Source: Antitrichia curtipendula
Lineage: Eukaryota > Streptophyta > Bryopsida > Hypnales > Leucodontaceae
Assembly (NCBI GenBank): GCA_951230915.1
Contig: OX579635.1
Coordinates: 25,110,001 to 25,174,000, forward strand
Reading direction: 5' to 3'
Length of the DNA: 64,000 nt
Part shown: piece after piece, positions 25,741 through 37,049 of the stretch
How positions within the stretch are numbered: the stretch's first letter is position 1
Layout: each line of letters opens with the position of its first letter
Position numbers and translations under genes: made by a program
The notes under the pieces: model-generated
The model's input: only the letters and a program-made list of their open reading frames with translations
What the model was told of the DNA's origin: nothing
Databases searched by the model: none

Positions 25741-25764
25741 ATGTTTGCGGCGGCCACGCAATGA
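25741..25764 (+). promoter_or_regulatory. Seven-codon uORF overlapping the main start (ATGA)
   Basis: An ATG at 25741 opens a seven-residue frame (MFAAATQ) whose stop TGA (25762-25764) overlaps the main ATG (25761-25763) as ATGA. Such an arrangement could permit termination-reinitiation or repress initiation. A second in-frame ATG at 25770 has G at -3 and +4 and could be the main start instead. Confidence 0.6.
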
Positions 25765-28700
25765 CAGTCATGGAGCCGCCCAGCAAGTCGATCGTGGTGA
25801 AACCCGTGAAAGGCCGTCTCCTCCAACGTGAGGAGAGCTACACGGAAATGTTCCCCGAGTGCCCCGATTCCGAGGAGGACTTGGCCGACGACGACAACGA
25901 TGACGATGACGACGTCGTCTTGTACCTCAAACCGAAATCGAGCGACGTTTACAATTTCAAAGCTCTCTCCCCGAACAAACCTTTCGTCCCTTCACTCAAT
26001 GTTTCCCCCGCGCTGCAACGCAACGTCAGAGCCTGGTGCGACGCGACCGGCTTGCCCACCACTATTACGCTCCGCTTCGACGACCGCGTCTTCCATCTCC
26101 ACAAGTTCCCGCTCGTCTCGCGGAGTGGCTACTTCAAAAAGGTGCTCAAAGACACCAAGGACGTCACCATGGCGAGCGACTTCCCGAGCGGCCCGGAGAT
26201 TTTCGAGCTCGCGGTCAACTTCTGCTACGGATCCACCATTCTCATGGAACCCACCAATATCGCCGAGATTTTCTGCGCTGCGGACTATTTGCAAATGTCG
26301 GAGGATTACGGCCGCGCGAATCTTTGCGAGCGTAGCGAGCTTTACTTGAACCAAGTGGCGTTACAAAGCTGGGACGACACCTTGATCGTCTTACTCCACA
26401 GTGAGAATCTGGCGCCCCACGCCGAGAAAGTGGGCATCGTGCCGCGCTGCCTGGACGCCATAGCGTTCATGGCGTGTGTGGAAATTCTGGACCCTGTGGC
26501 AAGGAAAGCCGTGCCGAATCGAACGGGGGAGCTTCAGTGCTGGAGCATGCGGGAAAGCGCGTATCTTTTATGGTGGATCCAAGACCTGGTGGCACTTCCG
26601 CCGGGATTGTTCGTGAAAGTGGTCCTGGCGCTGCGAAGAGAGGGCATGCAGGAGAATTACGTGGGGCAGGTGGTGACGGCGTTTGCTGATCGGTGGATCT
26701 TCGGTGCCGGAGTGGACTCGGTTATGGTACAGAAAGGGGGTGACAAGTGCTGGGTGGTGGAGGCGCAAGCGAGACCAGAGCTTGGTGCGCTGGTGGAGAG
26801 CGTGGTGCGCGTGCTGCCGATGGAGAGACATGTCGTCCCCGTGGGATTCCTCTTCGGGTTGCTCCGTCGGGGGCTCACTTGCGCATTGCGCGAAGAGTGC
26901 AGGTTCGCTCGATGCTCTTTCATCTCACCAACCTGGGGTCCCAAATTTTTTTCTATTTCATAGTTTAAATGCTTGAAAGCGTGCTAGATATTAGTCAGGA
27001 TTGTCTTTGGAGGTCATTAAGGCTTGTAGCTAATTTTCTTGGTTTGATATAAATCACCATGCTGCTGCCTTTCTACTCTACTTCCAATGTAGTATAATGT
27101 TTCAGGACCTGCAATAATTGTTTTCCCAAACCTTGGCAACATCTTTGTTTTAGCCACTGAGGGAGGCAAAGTATATTGGTCTCTATCCTTGCACTCTTGA
27201 GAACAGTAAACCTAGATGAATTTATGATACCTACAAGTTGAGTTCGTCACGTCTCGTGCCTGAGTTGGGGATCACATTTTAAGGTTTTCAAAGTATCCCC
27301 TTGTATCGTTGGAGGTTCTTGCAATGTCATGCACTCATATTCTTCAATAACTTTTCCAGCATTCGATGTTGTCATCTTTGAAGGGGAAGGATAGTGGTTT
27401 TCATCTTTGAGAAGTGAGCTTCATGGGTTGTGATTGGGGGCTCATCTTTATGCTACCGATGTTCGAGACTTATTTCCCTTCTAATGAGAAATTGAAAGAA
27501 GATGGGGTTCCATGTCGAACATTATTTGCCTTTGAAAAAACTACTCTGAATTAAACCCACTATTGACTGGCTCCCGCGATTGCAGGGTCCAAGTCGAGAC
27601 ACAGATCGCGTTGCAACTCGAGCACGCAACGCTGCACGACCTGCTTCTTCCCACCAAGAAGGAGAGCAACGGCAGTTCGGTGTTTAGCAACGAGCTGGAC
27701 TCCATGGAGCGCATCCTGAAGCTGTTCCTCTCTCGGTTCCGGGGCTACGACGACGCCCGAGTCTCTGACATGCCCATGCTCTCGGGAGTGGCCAAGCTCT
27801 GGGACGAGTATCTCGCCGAGATTGCGGTTGACTCCAGCGTCACGCCGGCGCGTTTCGCCGACCTGGTGGAGCGAATCCCTGCGTACATGCGCGTGGTGCA
27901 CGATCATGTGTACCGAGCCATCCACACGTATCTCAAGGTAATGCCTCGATCGGGTTGCATTCATTGATCTTCGGAACCCTGAATCTCGAACTGGGTACAG
28001 TTGCATCGACTGGTAAACTCACATGCAACTTAAGGAATCAAACACTGATCCGTTTAAGAGATTGATTCCAATTGTACATAAGCTCGATCATCCGTCTCTT
28101 CTCAAATATGTTACTATTTCTTTCTACAGACCTACTGTACATAATTTCCCACACTGGAATGAAACATAATAAACATCTTTAGACACGTGATCTCATCATT
28201 CCAAAACAGGGAAAATTGAAACATATGTTCAAGTTTTGGAGTTCTTGATGATTTGGTTTGATATACTCTTAACGAACATTCTGTGTTTGTTGTTACGCAG
28301 GCGCATCCGAGCACGTCCCAAGAGGACCGGTCGCAGGTGTGCCGATCGCTCAACTGCCAGAAACTGTCGCAAGAGGCGTGCGCGCACGCCGTGCAGAACG
28401 ATCTCATGCCGCTGCGGCTGATCGTGCAAGCCATGTTCATGCAACAGCTGCAAACGCGGTCCGTGCTCACCTCGCACATAGAGTCCGCGTCGCAGTCGTT
28501 CCGGGAACAGCAACACCAACCACTACCACTACCACAACTCCAACTCCCAAGTGCTAATTCTATTCTCCACAGCCGGTCGCTTCTCCCGGAAAGCACTTCC
28601 ACCTTCTACTACCCCACGGCCGGCCACTCCGCGCGTCATCAATTCGGCCAGGACTCGTTTCGGTCCGTGGGGTCGTCGTTTCGTGACAACGACCTGTTCA

Positions 28701-29756
28701 TTGACGATCTCATGTACGCCGCTTCGTCACAGAACAAGGCCGACATCAAGGTAATTCAAATTCATCTAGTCCTAGTCCCGTATGCTAAATCTATACCGAC
28801 AATGGGCCGTCAATGCTTGCCCAGATTATCTTTATATGAGTCAAAAACCGCTTGAAGCGGACCATTTTCACGTGTCACACTTTTGATTTCTGGTGTTTTT
28901 TGAGCGTTTCTAAGCGATTTTCAGGTCATGTTCTTGCTTCCAAGTCCGAGATCAAGTTAACTTGAATTCATCGAATCCTACTCTCTTCTGCTCAATCTAT
29001 ACCGACAATGGGTCCGTCGTCAATCCTTTACCAAAATTTCTCTCTATGAGTCAAACATCACGCCGATGGTCCCTCGGGGCAGTCCTACTTCTCATCTCGG
29101 GTCCATTTTTGGACCGCTTCGAAGAGATTTACACCTCATTTCTTTGCTTCCCAATCATTGAACCTGGTTTCCCAGTTTGCAACTCCCTGACATTGCTGCC
29201 TCCATCCCCCTGCTTCGTTCTCGACTGAATTCTTTTTGATTTGATACAGGTGCCCGTGGTGGTCGTTCCCCCGAAGGCCGAGTACGCCGTCACCGAAACC
29301 CGTCTCCGCACCTTAGAAGCGGAGCTCAGCCGCATGCGCAAAGCCCTCTCCCACCCCACCTCCTCCGCTTCCACTTCCCAGTCGCCCCCTTCACACCGCC
29401 GCCCGCACCCCAAACCCTCCCCCATGGAGGACACCTATTGTGGTCCCACGGGATGCCTTCCCCACCTGCATCCCGTGAACCGCACGGGGGGCTTACTCGC
29501 CAAGACGCTGCAGAAGCTGCGGTTCCGGGGCTTCGGCAAGTCCAATGGACCAAGGGAGAGAGAGCCTGTGATCAGTGCTCCGATTGTGGACACTGTGGAA
29601 AGAGGGGTGTTGCCAGTGCAAGCGCCACTTCCCGTGGGCGAGGGGGATGGGAGGTTTGAGGAAGGAAGAAGGTTGGTGAGGACGGATTCCATGCCGAGAC
29701 CGTTCACGAGTCACGTGAAGCCGCGGCATCATGCGCGACACAGGTCGATCTCCTGA
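25761..29756 (+). CDS. NPH3/RPT2-like (NRL) BTB-domain protein
   Basis: Four exons: 25761-26902, 27586-27937, 28301-28750 and 29250-29756, all with GT-AG introns and joining in frame to 816 residues. Residues 1-60 form an N-terminal extension with an acidic D/E run. A BTB/POZ domain follows (about 98-200, motif FHLHKFPLVSRSG, FCYG). The NPH3 domain (about 265-565) has WWIQDLVALP, FADRWI, ALQLEHATLHDLLLP and VHDHVYRAIHTYLKAHP. A short coiled coil lies near 660-682. The last residues are RHRSIS. NRL proteins act at the plasma membrane as adaptors of phototropin signalling or auxin-transporter polarity, and BTB domains can recruit CUL3 (family knowledge). In NPH3 an antepenultimate serine in the same RxxS-type tail binds 14-3-3 when phosphorylated. 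The exact NRL clade is not resolved. Confidence 0.93.
26903..27585 (+). other. Intron 1 of the NPH3-like gene
   Basis: Donor GTTCGC after AG and acceptor TTGCAG. The join rebuilds an arginine codon and restores the family sequence ...REEC-R-VQVETQIALQLE. The donor is weak relative to consensus but is the one that keeps frame and homology. Confidence 0.8.
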
Positions 29757-31561
29757 GCTCGAGCTCCCCGAGCAGGCAGACGCGCTTCCCAAGGTGGGAA
29801 TCATGCTTCTCTTTGAACTCTTAATTAATTGCAAGTCCCAAGTGGTTTTGTAAATTTCTTGATGGCCCGTTTTAATATTTTACAATTTAAAAAAAAAAAG
29901 TTGAGAACTTAAGGTTTCCCTATTACTGTACATCGCACTAGTCTCATGTGTTCTTGAAGCACGAAATGCCTCTGTCATTGGTTGCTTCAAAAACTCTTCT
30001 CATTGAAAACTTGTGGTATTTTTTAGTCGTGAAAAGGTGTCCATTTAAGTTAAATTCTTAGGTGTTTGGAGGGCAGAAAGGGTCTCATTTGGGTGTACTT
30101 ACCTCAGTATTTTCTTCGATTTTTTCTTTGCCGATAATTGGATTTCATCAATTCAGCATTTATCTATATTGTAGGGGAATTTTTTTGGAAACTTCAATGT
30201 CACAAGTTTTTGAGAATACACTGAAAAGCTAGCCCTGAGGGGTTGGCTGTGACCTTAAAGCTCAGAACTTTGGAAAAGGGCTTAGTCCTTTTTTTTGTCA
30301 ATAATTGTGTTTTTTTCTGTGAATTTTCGGAAGACTCTTATTTAAAACTTCTCTTTTATGTGTAGGGGTCGACGGAGTCTGGCAAGAGCGATGGAAAATT
30401 GGGGGTGTTCCCACTGCACTCCACGCTTGGAGAATGTGGATTTGCAAATTCTCTTTCTGGAGTCGACAAGCGACGAGTTCATGCCATTCACAAGCTTTCC
30501 GAATGAAGTAGTGCTTCTTAGTCTGCTCGTCTGTCTGTAGAACTGGATGTGAAACATTGAAGTGGGCTATGGAACCTACATTGCAGCGGCAGTCACAGAT
30601 TTACAAACATTGTGTCTGTTTGTAGGATTTGAGATCTGTTTCGTCATCGTCTTGCATTCACTTGTCTGGTCCGGGAGTATTAAGGCTAGTTGCCTTCAGG
30701 TATGGGAAGGAGCATGAGGAGAATCTGTGAGCTCTGGCAATGTGGTGGTGCAACTGAATGTACAGTACAGTACAGATGCCATTGGGAAATAGAATATCAG
30801 AAAATGCCGCAGTGCAGTTTTTGAGATCTTCTTTGGTGCCAACTTGATGAGTCAAATCAATCTTCGAGGTTTGTGTCTACTTTTTGGACCTTGTCATTGG
30901 ATTTTGGAGATCTATGCAATGGGAGTGAGTCAACGCATGGAAAATGGATCTCTACACCAAGCTTCCTTCGAAATTGACAACAGAAATGATATTTGGACTG
31001 ATTTCCAAATTTGAGTTCATTGATCAGTTTCGTATTGGGGTGCACTCGAAGCGAGGAATAAGTGTCCTGAATTTCTTGAATCTTGAGCTGCTTCACACCG
31101 ACCAAAAGACGTTTGGCACATTTACCATCTTTGTTTGGGGTAATTGATTGACGTCACCCCAATTCCCGAAGTAAAGCAACGCATTACACACCATGTGGAG
31201 AAGACGATGATAACAGAATCACATCGTCGCTTACACACAAGAGCCTGTAACCAAAAGATTTTTGATGCATGAAAAGACCGCTCTCATTGGAACCTGCACG
31301 ACGCATCTATGGTACATAACATTGTACACTCAGTCTCCAAACTACTTTCACCTCTCATACTCCAAATCGATTCCTGGGAAAATTGACTTCAAGCTCCAGA
31401 TCAATCGTCTAATCGTGCACACCAAAGATTGCCTGACCAGGAATTAAACCTGGAAAGATGAGGGGAGATGGCATGGTCAATCTTGACAGAAGAACATCGC
31501 TTTGTGAAATAAGAAACTGGAGCATGAGAGGTGAAGGAGAATTGAGGAGGTTTGTTGGATA
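29757..31561. other. Convergent intergenic region (3' UTRs of the NPH3-like gene and ZIP A)
   Basis: Two genes end towards each other here. The sequence is of intermediate composition, consistent with 3' UTR material on both sides. The open frames at 30358-30540 and 30944-31147 have no recognisable product. No clear polyadenylation signal can be assigned. Confidence 0.45.
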
Positions 31562-33744
31562 TCAGCCCCAGATCAAGACGACGCCGATGAGGGTAGCGCC
31601 GAGGACGACGGCCAGCCATCGCCAAAAGGGGCGGTTGAGCGCCACGTTGTTGGAAGGGTTGTAGCCCTTGGCGAGCAAGTGGTTGATGGCGACGTAGATG
31701 AACACCCCGGTGGCGATGCCCATGGAGAAGGCGTAGATCCAGTCGGCCGTGCGGCCCTCCGTGGTGGAGTCGATGATGATGCCGATGGCCACCCCGATAG
31801 GTGTGGAGATGGCGAACGCGAACGCGTACAGCACGCATTGCAGGAGAGGGCGGTTGGGGATCATGCGAAGGAGCGCGATGCCCATGGCTACCGCGGCGAA
31901 GATCTTGTGCAGGGAGACCGTCCAGAGGGCTTTCCATGTGTTACCTGTCGTTGCTGCAAAAATCAAATCAAATAAATGGAACACAATTTTACATAAAATT
32001 AGAATCGCAACTGAGAAAAAACATCATTCGAGACACAGTAGGAGTAACGAACGCAGAAGGTGCAATTAGAAACACACAAGAACAAAAACATGACACAAAA
32101 CATACCAGAAAATAGTCCAAAAAGGCCTTAAAAAGAAAGTGCAGTTCAAAAAACCATGTGCAATTAGAAACTCCAAATCAATGACATCGTTCAAGACACA
32201 ATAAAAAAAACAAAAAAACACAGTTTAAAGAAATTTAAAATCGCACCTAAGAAATAACATCATTCAAGACACAATAGGAGAACACAAAGCAGAAGGTGCA
32301 ATGAGAAACACCCAAGAACAAAAACACCACACAAAACATCAAAGAGAAAAGTAAAAAAAAACAGCCTCAAGAACGTATGTGCGGTTTAAAAAAGCAACGC
32401 AAAAACAATGTGCAGTTCGAAACTCAAAATCAAAAACATTATACAATATACAGTAGCAAAAGAAACCTTGCAATATGTGCGATTACTTGAAGTGATATTC
32501 AATTGATGATGTCTTGCGGTACTTCGTGAAAAAAAATTGGGGTTTAGAAAGTTGGGAGAGATGGGTCCAGAAAGAGACGGACCTGCCACACCAATGGCAA
32601 TGCCCTCGAAGACGGAGTGGAAGCACAACGCTAGTATGAGGAGCAACGCGTCACCGAGGTTTGACGATGCCAAGATTGCCGCCTTATTCTCCGGCACTGC
32701 GACATTGAAGGACACTCCAACGTCAAAATCACATTTGTCACATCTTCAAAGTATCACATCTCTAGTACAGTTACCAAAGTACCCGAGTGATGAACTCACT
32801 TATATGAGACGATCAACTCAAAGCCTACAATGTATTATCACGTGGGTCCGTACATCTGAGCTGATTCAAAGGGGAAGGAATGCGTGCGACCACATACTAC
32901 AGGCTGTGCTTGATGAATTACAAAACAAAACCCAATTACAGTGTTACCAACATTCAATGGAAAATCATAGGAATTTCCATGTGACCACAGATTACAAGGC
33001 TGTAATCGAGCAACTACAAACAGAAACAGAAACACAATGTCGCCAGACTTCAGTGTCGTGGGGAAGCAAAGAAAATTTCATGACACCACATGTTGTAGAC
33101 TAGAATCAATTGATCCTGTACAAAAAAATCCCAAACGCAGTGTCTCCAGAATTCAGTGGCAAAGCGCAGGATACTTAATTTTACATGCTCTAATTGATCA
33201 CAAAAGCCCCAGCACCGTGTTGCCAGAATTCCATGGAAAAGAAGAGTAAAATTTGAAGCAGAGAAAAGGGCTCACAATCGGGCGAACCCTCCACATCCGC
33301 CGTGACTTTGGCATCAGGCTGGGAGCTCCTGCGCCCCTGCACGCGCTGAATGGCCACATCCGCCAGCATGGTGAGCAAGTACCCCACCACCGCCAGCATT
33401 TCCGAGTACGCATAGTACGACTCCGGCCTCAACCTCCGAAACACATCATGCGAGTCCCCAAGGAAGTGAATCATTGCCGTCGCCAGAAACACACCACCTG
33501 CAAACTGCGTCCCCAACACAAGAAACGTCTCGTTCCACCTAAAGAAGTAGGGCGAAATGCCCGCCAAGAACGTGGCGAAGAACACAATCAGGAGCGCATA
33601 CACCTTCGCCAGGACCAAGCTCTTCGCTCTCAAGTTCACGCCCTCCGCTTCCTCGTGCTCATGACCCGCGTGAGCTGACACCAACGAGATCTCCACCATG
33701 ATCCATACCAACAGAAACACACGCAACACCGCCAGCCTCGCCAT
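31562..33744 (-). CDS. ZIP family divalent metal transporter A (ZIP2/ZIP11-like)
   Basis: Three exons on the minus strand: 33744-33288, 32696-32583 and 31953-31562, giving 320 residues. Both introns are phase 1. An N-terminal signal-like hydrophobic stretch (1-24) is followed by a His/Glu segment HAGHEHEE. Eight membrane segments follow, with a short His-poor loop after TM3 (about 132-155). TM4 has [12 protein letters not shown] (179-190) and TM5 [11 protein letters not shown], the ZIP signature metal-site region. The protein ends [12 protein letters not shown] proteins move Zn, Fe or Mn into the cytosol across the plasma membrane or out of organelles (family knowledge); the substrate is not readable here. 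An alternative donor 12 bases downstream (GTGAGC, exon ending 33276) would add four residues. A same-strand paralog lies at 47517-49559. Confidence 0.93.
31998..32340. repeat. Degenerate tandem repeat in ZIP A intron 2
   Basis: Units at 31998-32103 and 32235-32340 (period about 237) share AATCGCA, AACATCATTC, GAGACACA/AAGACACAATAGGAG, GCAGAAGGTGCAAT and CAAGAACAAAAACA. A shorter related piece lies at about 32158-32210. Confidence 0.7.
32930..33240. repeat. Degenerate short repeats in ZIP A intron 1
   Basis: Four related strings occur at intervals of roughly 60-110 bases: CAGTGTTACCAACATTCAATGG, CAATGTCGCCAGACTTCAGTG, CAGTGTCTCCAGAATTCAGTGG and CCGTGTTGCCAGAATTCCATGG (first and last quoted in part as read). 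They suggest an old internal tandem duplication. Confidence 0.5.
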
Positions 33745-34399
33745 CGTCACCGTACCACCAAAACCTCCCAAACCTCGCCAAGCTCTCAAACCTTGGCACC
33801 AAGGTTGAGACAAATGTTGCAACAGATCATGCAGCAAACCTGTGTACGTTGACAAGAATTGTCCTGTCGCCCATCAATGTGGGTTGATTGGATTGATGGT
33901 TGTTCGAGGTTGCGAGAGATGGTGTGGCGTGTTTGAGGAATGCGAGATGTGTTGTGAGGTTGCGGGGTTTACGATGTGCATGTTTGGTATACGTTTATAT
34001 GATCGAGGCTTTGTCTCGTTGTTGTTGGCGCCGTGGAAGCCAAGCGGGTTGTGAGGGTGGCTGTCGTACAAGAGTCTGGAACAGTGTTGTACTACAAACC
34101 GGACGGACGTCGTACGAAAGGATAGACTTTTGTTCCAGTTGGGATCGAGTCATGTGGGGCAGTGTACTGCTGCGGTGCTGCCCGAAGGCCCGGCCTCTCT
34201 TCTCTTCTTGTCTTTCGACATCGACTTAAGTGACACAAAAGTTACACCAAGCGGTGGTGTGGTAGTAACCTTAAGAGTGAAGGAGGTCCTTAAATTGATT
34301 GGGTTCTAAATGCGTCCCCTATCTAGAAATGAGTGACATGCTTCTTGAATATCTATTACAGGCATTGATGAGGTGGGTAGGCTTGAATGGGCGATTTAT
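33745..34399 (-). promoter_or_regulatory. 5' leader and upstream region of ZIP A
   Basis: Moderate GC content without a recognisable gene. The ZIP A frame stays open upstream of its ATG, but the only earlier start there is a TTG at 33855. The ATG at 33744, which directly precedes a signal peptide, is therefore preferred. Plus-strand frames at 33842-34229 have no recognisable product. Confidence 0.4.
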
Positions 34400-34530
34400 G
34401 AACCTCCTATCTGATCACCACCCTTCTCAATTCGGCCCTCATGTATCCATCAAGTACATTTCAGAGGGGAAATGTGCACCACACATACATGAGGGCGGAA
34501 TTGAAAAGGGTGGTGGTTATGGATTGGTTC
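34400..34530. repeat. Imperfect foldback upstream of ZIP A
   Basis: Arms 34400-34445 and 34486-34530 pair over about 45 bases with a strong core (CACCACCCTT.TCAATTC.GCCCTCATGTA) and a 40-base loop. It sits immediately beside the TTAA-type element at 34582. Confidence 0.65.
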
Positions 34531-34581
34531 ACCTTCTATCAATAGTGCAACGCAAATGACTAAGAAAAAACAGGGACTAGT

Positions 34582-35524
34582 TTAACCCCTAAAGGACCAA
34601 ACACCGTTTTTTGACAACATAGCGATTTTGGGCAGCTCACTATGACCGGAATTTTTCTTTTTTTTCTTTGAAATTTTCACAAAAGATGTGCCCGAGGAGT
34701 AGCTTTAAGGTCCAACAATTTTCGTAACTTTTGACTACATGGTTAAAAAGTTATTGCATGATATGTCATTTTCATTGTTTGGCGGGCAGCCGGGGCAGCA
34801 AAAAAAACTTCTTTAAAAATCACTTTTAAAAAAATCTAAAATTTGAAATTGGTTCTTTAGATTTATATGTACGTGGGAGGCTTTGAATCATTCCATTCCG
34901 ATCAATGAGTCAAAAGTTATGAGGATTCTTAGTTTGAGGGTAGTTATGGAATCTCTACACTAAAATAAACTTTGAAGTCCTTTATTTAATTCGATTTTCA
35001 ATATTTTTGAAAAAAAATAAAAACGTTGGGTGTATATTGCTTATTACAACATTACAATTGTTGGGATTGGCATTTTTCAATTTCATAAATAAATTCTTGA
35101 CAATTTAGTGCTTTGAATCATTCTCTACCTCTTCCTACTTACTATTTTTTTCCTATATGTTGTACAATTCCAAATGATCTGAAATTTTTCAAGCATGTAG
35201 CCAACTTGCCTTGAAGAATAAATGCAAAGAGTAACCATCATTTTGGACATTTTTTCAGACAAATGTGACCTTGTAGAGGGCAGCTGCCCGTTTTTTCGCA
35301 GGGACAAAAAAAGGATTTTTGTCAATTCAAACGCTATTATCTTGCAATCCACTTGGTGGAAAATTCTGAAATTTTTTCCACATCTTCTTAAATAAGTTTA
35401 CTACAAGATCCTACGGCTACAAGTGTCCAAAAATGTTTTTTTTCTAAAATTTGGCACTAGTATTAGAAATGGCAGTTCTGGAGCGGTTTTGGTGAAAACA
35501 TAGTCAAAAACCTTTAGGGGTTAA
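34582..35524 (+). mobile_element. Family A TTAA-type element, well-preserved copy
   Basis: It starts TTAACCCCTAAAGGACCAAA and ends CCTTTAGGGGTTAA, so the terminal inverted repeat after TTAA is CCCCTAAAGG. The length is 943 bp. Its interior follows 14551-15492 closely (GGGCAGCTCACTATGACCGG, GCCCGAGGAGTAGCTTTAAG, GGCGGGCAGCCGGGGCAGC, GTGAAAACATAGTCAAAAAC). No transposase. Confidence 0.82.
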
Positions 35525-36269
35525 AGTTAGTTGGTGGAATTGGAAAACAAACGATTGCATTTTGAAAACAAAAGGATGTAAAACTAGAAAGAATTTGATA
35601 GTTTCGAAAATCAACTGGTGCCTTTAAAAAAATCAAAGGTTATTTTAACCACCTCCTTACAACACTTTGTGGATTTTAGGTGCCATGAGATAATAATTAG
35701 TGGCTAATACCCGTGTGGGGCAAGATACCCGGATGAGGTGGGCAAAGTATCAATTTTGGAGTGTGGATATTGATTTAGTGAATGGTGGGTCTGGTTGTTG
35801 GAACTAAGGATTGACAATAACAATACTTCATTGTAGTAATTAGCTGAATGCATTGCCCTAAATTGCTTGACTTGTACAAAATTGACGACCATGAAGAGAA
35901 AAACATTAATTAGTGGCCTTGCTCAACAACAAGGGAATATGAAATTTAAAAAACAACCCATTGACAGTTGAAAATTGCGAACAACAAAAAGGCCACTTTA
36001 AGACTTCAAACACATGTCCTTTACGTCCATTGACCAAATTGGGCATGGATACTTAGACTATGAATATGCAGAGAAATTTCACCCAATGCGGAAAGACCTT
36101 CTCCTTCACCTAAACATCCAAAGGCTGCAAAAGAAGTTGTAAAATTCAAATAGCACAATATGGAGGCAAACGAAAGGCTCTAATCTTTCTGTGAGTTGGA
36201 GCAAGGCATTAAAAGATGCAAATCCTGATCATAACTGAATATGCTGTAAAATCTTAGCTAATGCAAGAA

Positions 36270-37049
36270 ATTTTACAAACTTTGACCATGTAGATTGCAA
36301 GATATTTGCGTTTGAAGTGAAAGAGACAAAAAAATTTGCACCTTGTTCAACCATATTTTTTGGCTTTGAACTTTCTTAACTTATAATTTTTGCTTTGATG
36401 ATTTTGAATTTCTAATTTTATATGATAAAAATTTGACTTGAGAGTCTACCCCCCCCCCCTCATAAAAGCCACATTTAGTTTTCACTCACTAAAAAATTGT
36501 TAAGTAGAAGTAGGTTGAAGATTGAAGGAAAATCTAAATTGTTAACAAATGTAAGATGGAATTGAAATACACTAATCTCAATGGTGAGATTGTTCTGTGA
36601 AGAGATCTTAAACTTGTGAAGCTTTTTTTTTCAAAAAATTGTGAAAATTGAAGTTAGAAATGAATCCAACAAGTTATTTTTTCAAGAAGATGCTCTAATT
36701 GCCCGAAAAACAAGATTGTTTATAACTTTCACAAGACAAATCAAAATGAAATGAATAAAATATTTCCATGTACATAAAATATAATCTATATAAAAAAAAA
36801 TTAATAAATTTTTTACTTTAGGATTTTTTGAAGTTTTTTGTCTGCCTACCAAACTAAAAAAATGGGCTTATTGTGCCATAACTTTTGCCATTGGGCTTCC
36901 ATTGAAATAAAAATTATATTTTCGGAAAGATAATGTAATTTTCCATCTTCACAAAAAAATTCAAAAAGTTATGACAAATATTGAGACCATAGGAGCCTGC
37001 CTAAAATCCATTTTGTCCCCTAAGGGGACAATGGGACTTTGGGGGTTAA
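36270..37049 (-). mobile_element. Family B TTAA-type element, left-truncated
   Basis: It aligns with the copy at 58715-60165 from the block GATTGCAAGATATTTG.GTTTGAAGTGAA onward and ends GGGACTTTGGGGGTTAA. It contains the uninterrupted block GATGGAATTGAAATACACTAATC that is split by an insertion in the copy at 58715. A C11 run lies at 36449-36459. Confidence 0.6.

Noticed and set aside
25828..26831. Several open frames on both strands over the first NPH3-like exon
   Set aside because: They are shadows of a GC-rich coding exon; only the frame starting at 25761 carries BTB and NPH3 motifs.
27560..28602. Minus-strand frames of 148 and 156 codons over NPH3-like exons 2 and 3
   Set aside because: They mirror the real exons, have no domain, and the second extends over an intron.
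33745..33855. Upstream extension of ZIP A by 37 codons
   Set aside because: It would need a TTG start; the ATG at 33744 begins a good signal peptide and matches the ZIP B start MARI.
34582..35524. TTTAGGG and CCCTAAA strings suggesting interstitial telomere repeats
   Set aside because: They occur singly at element ends as part of the TTAACCCCTAAAGG terminus, never as tandem arrays.
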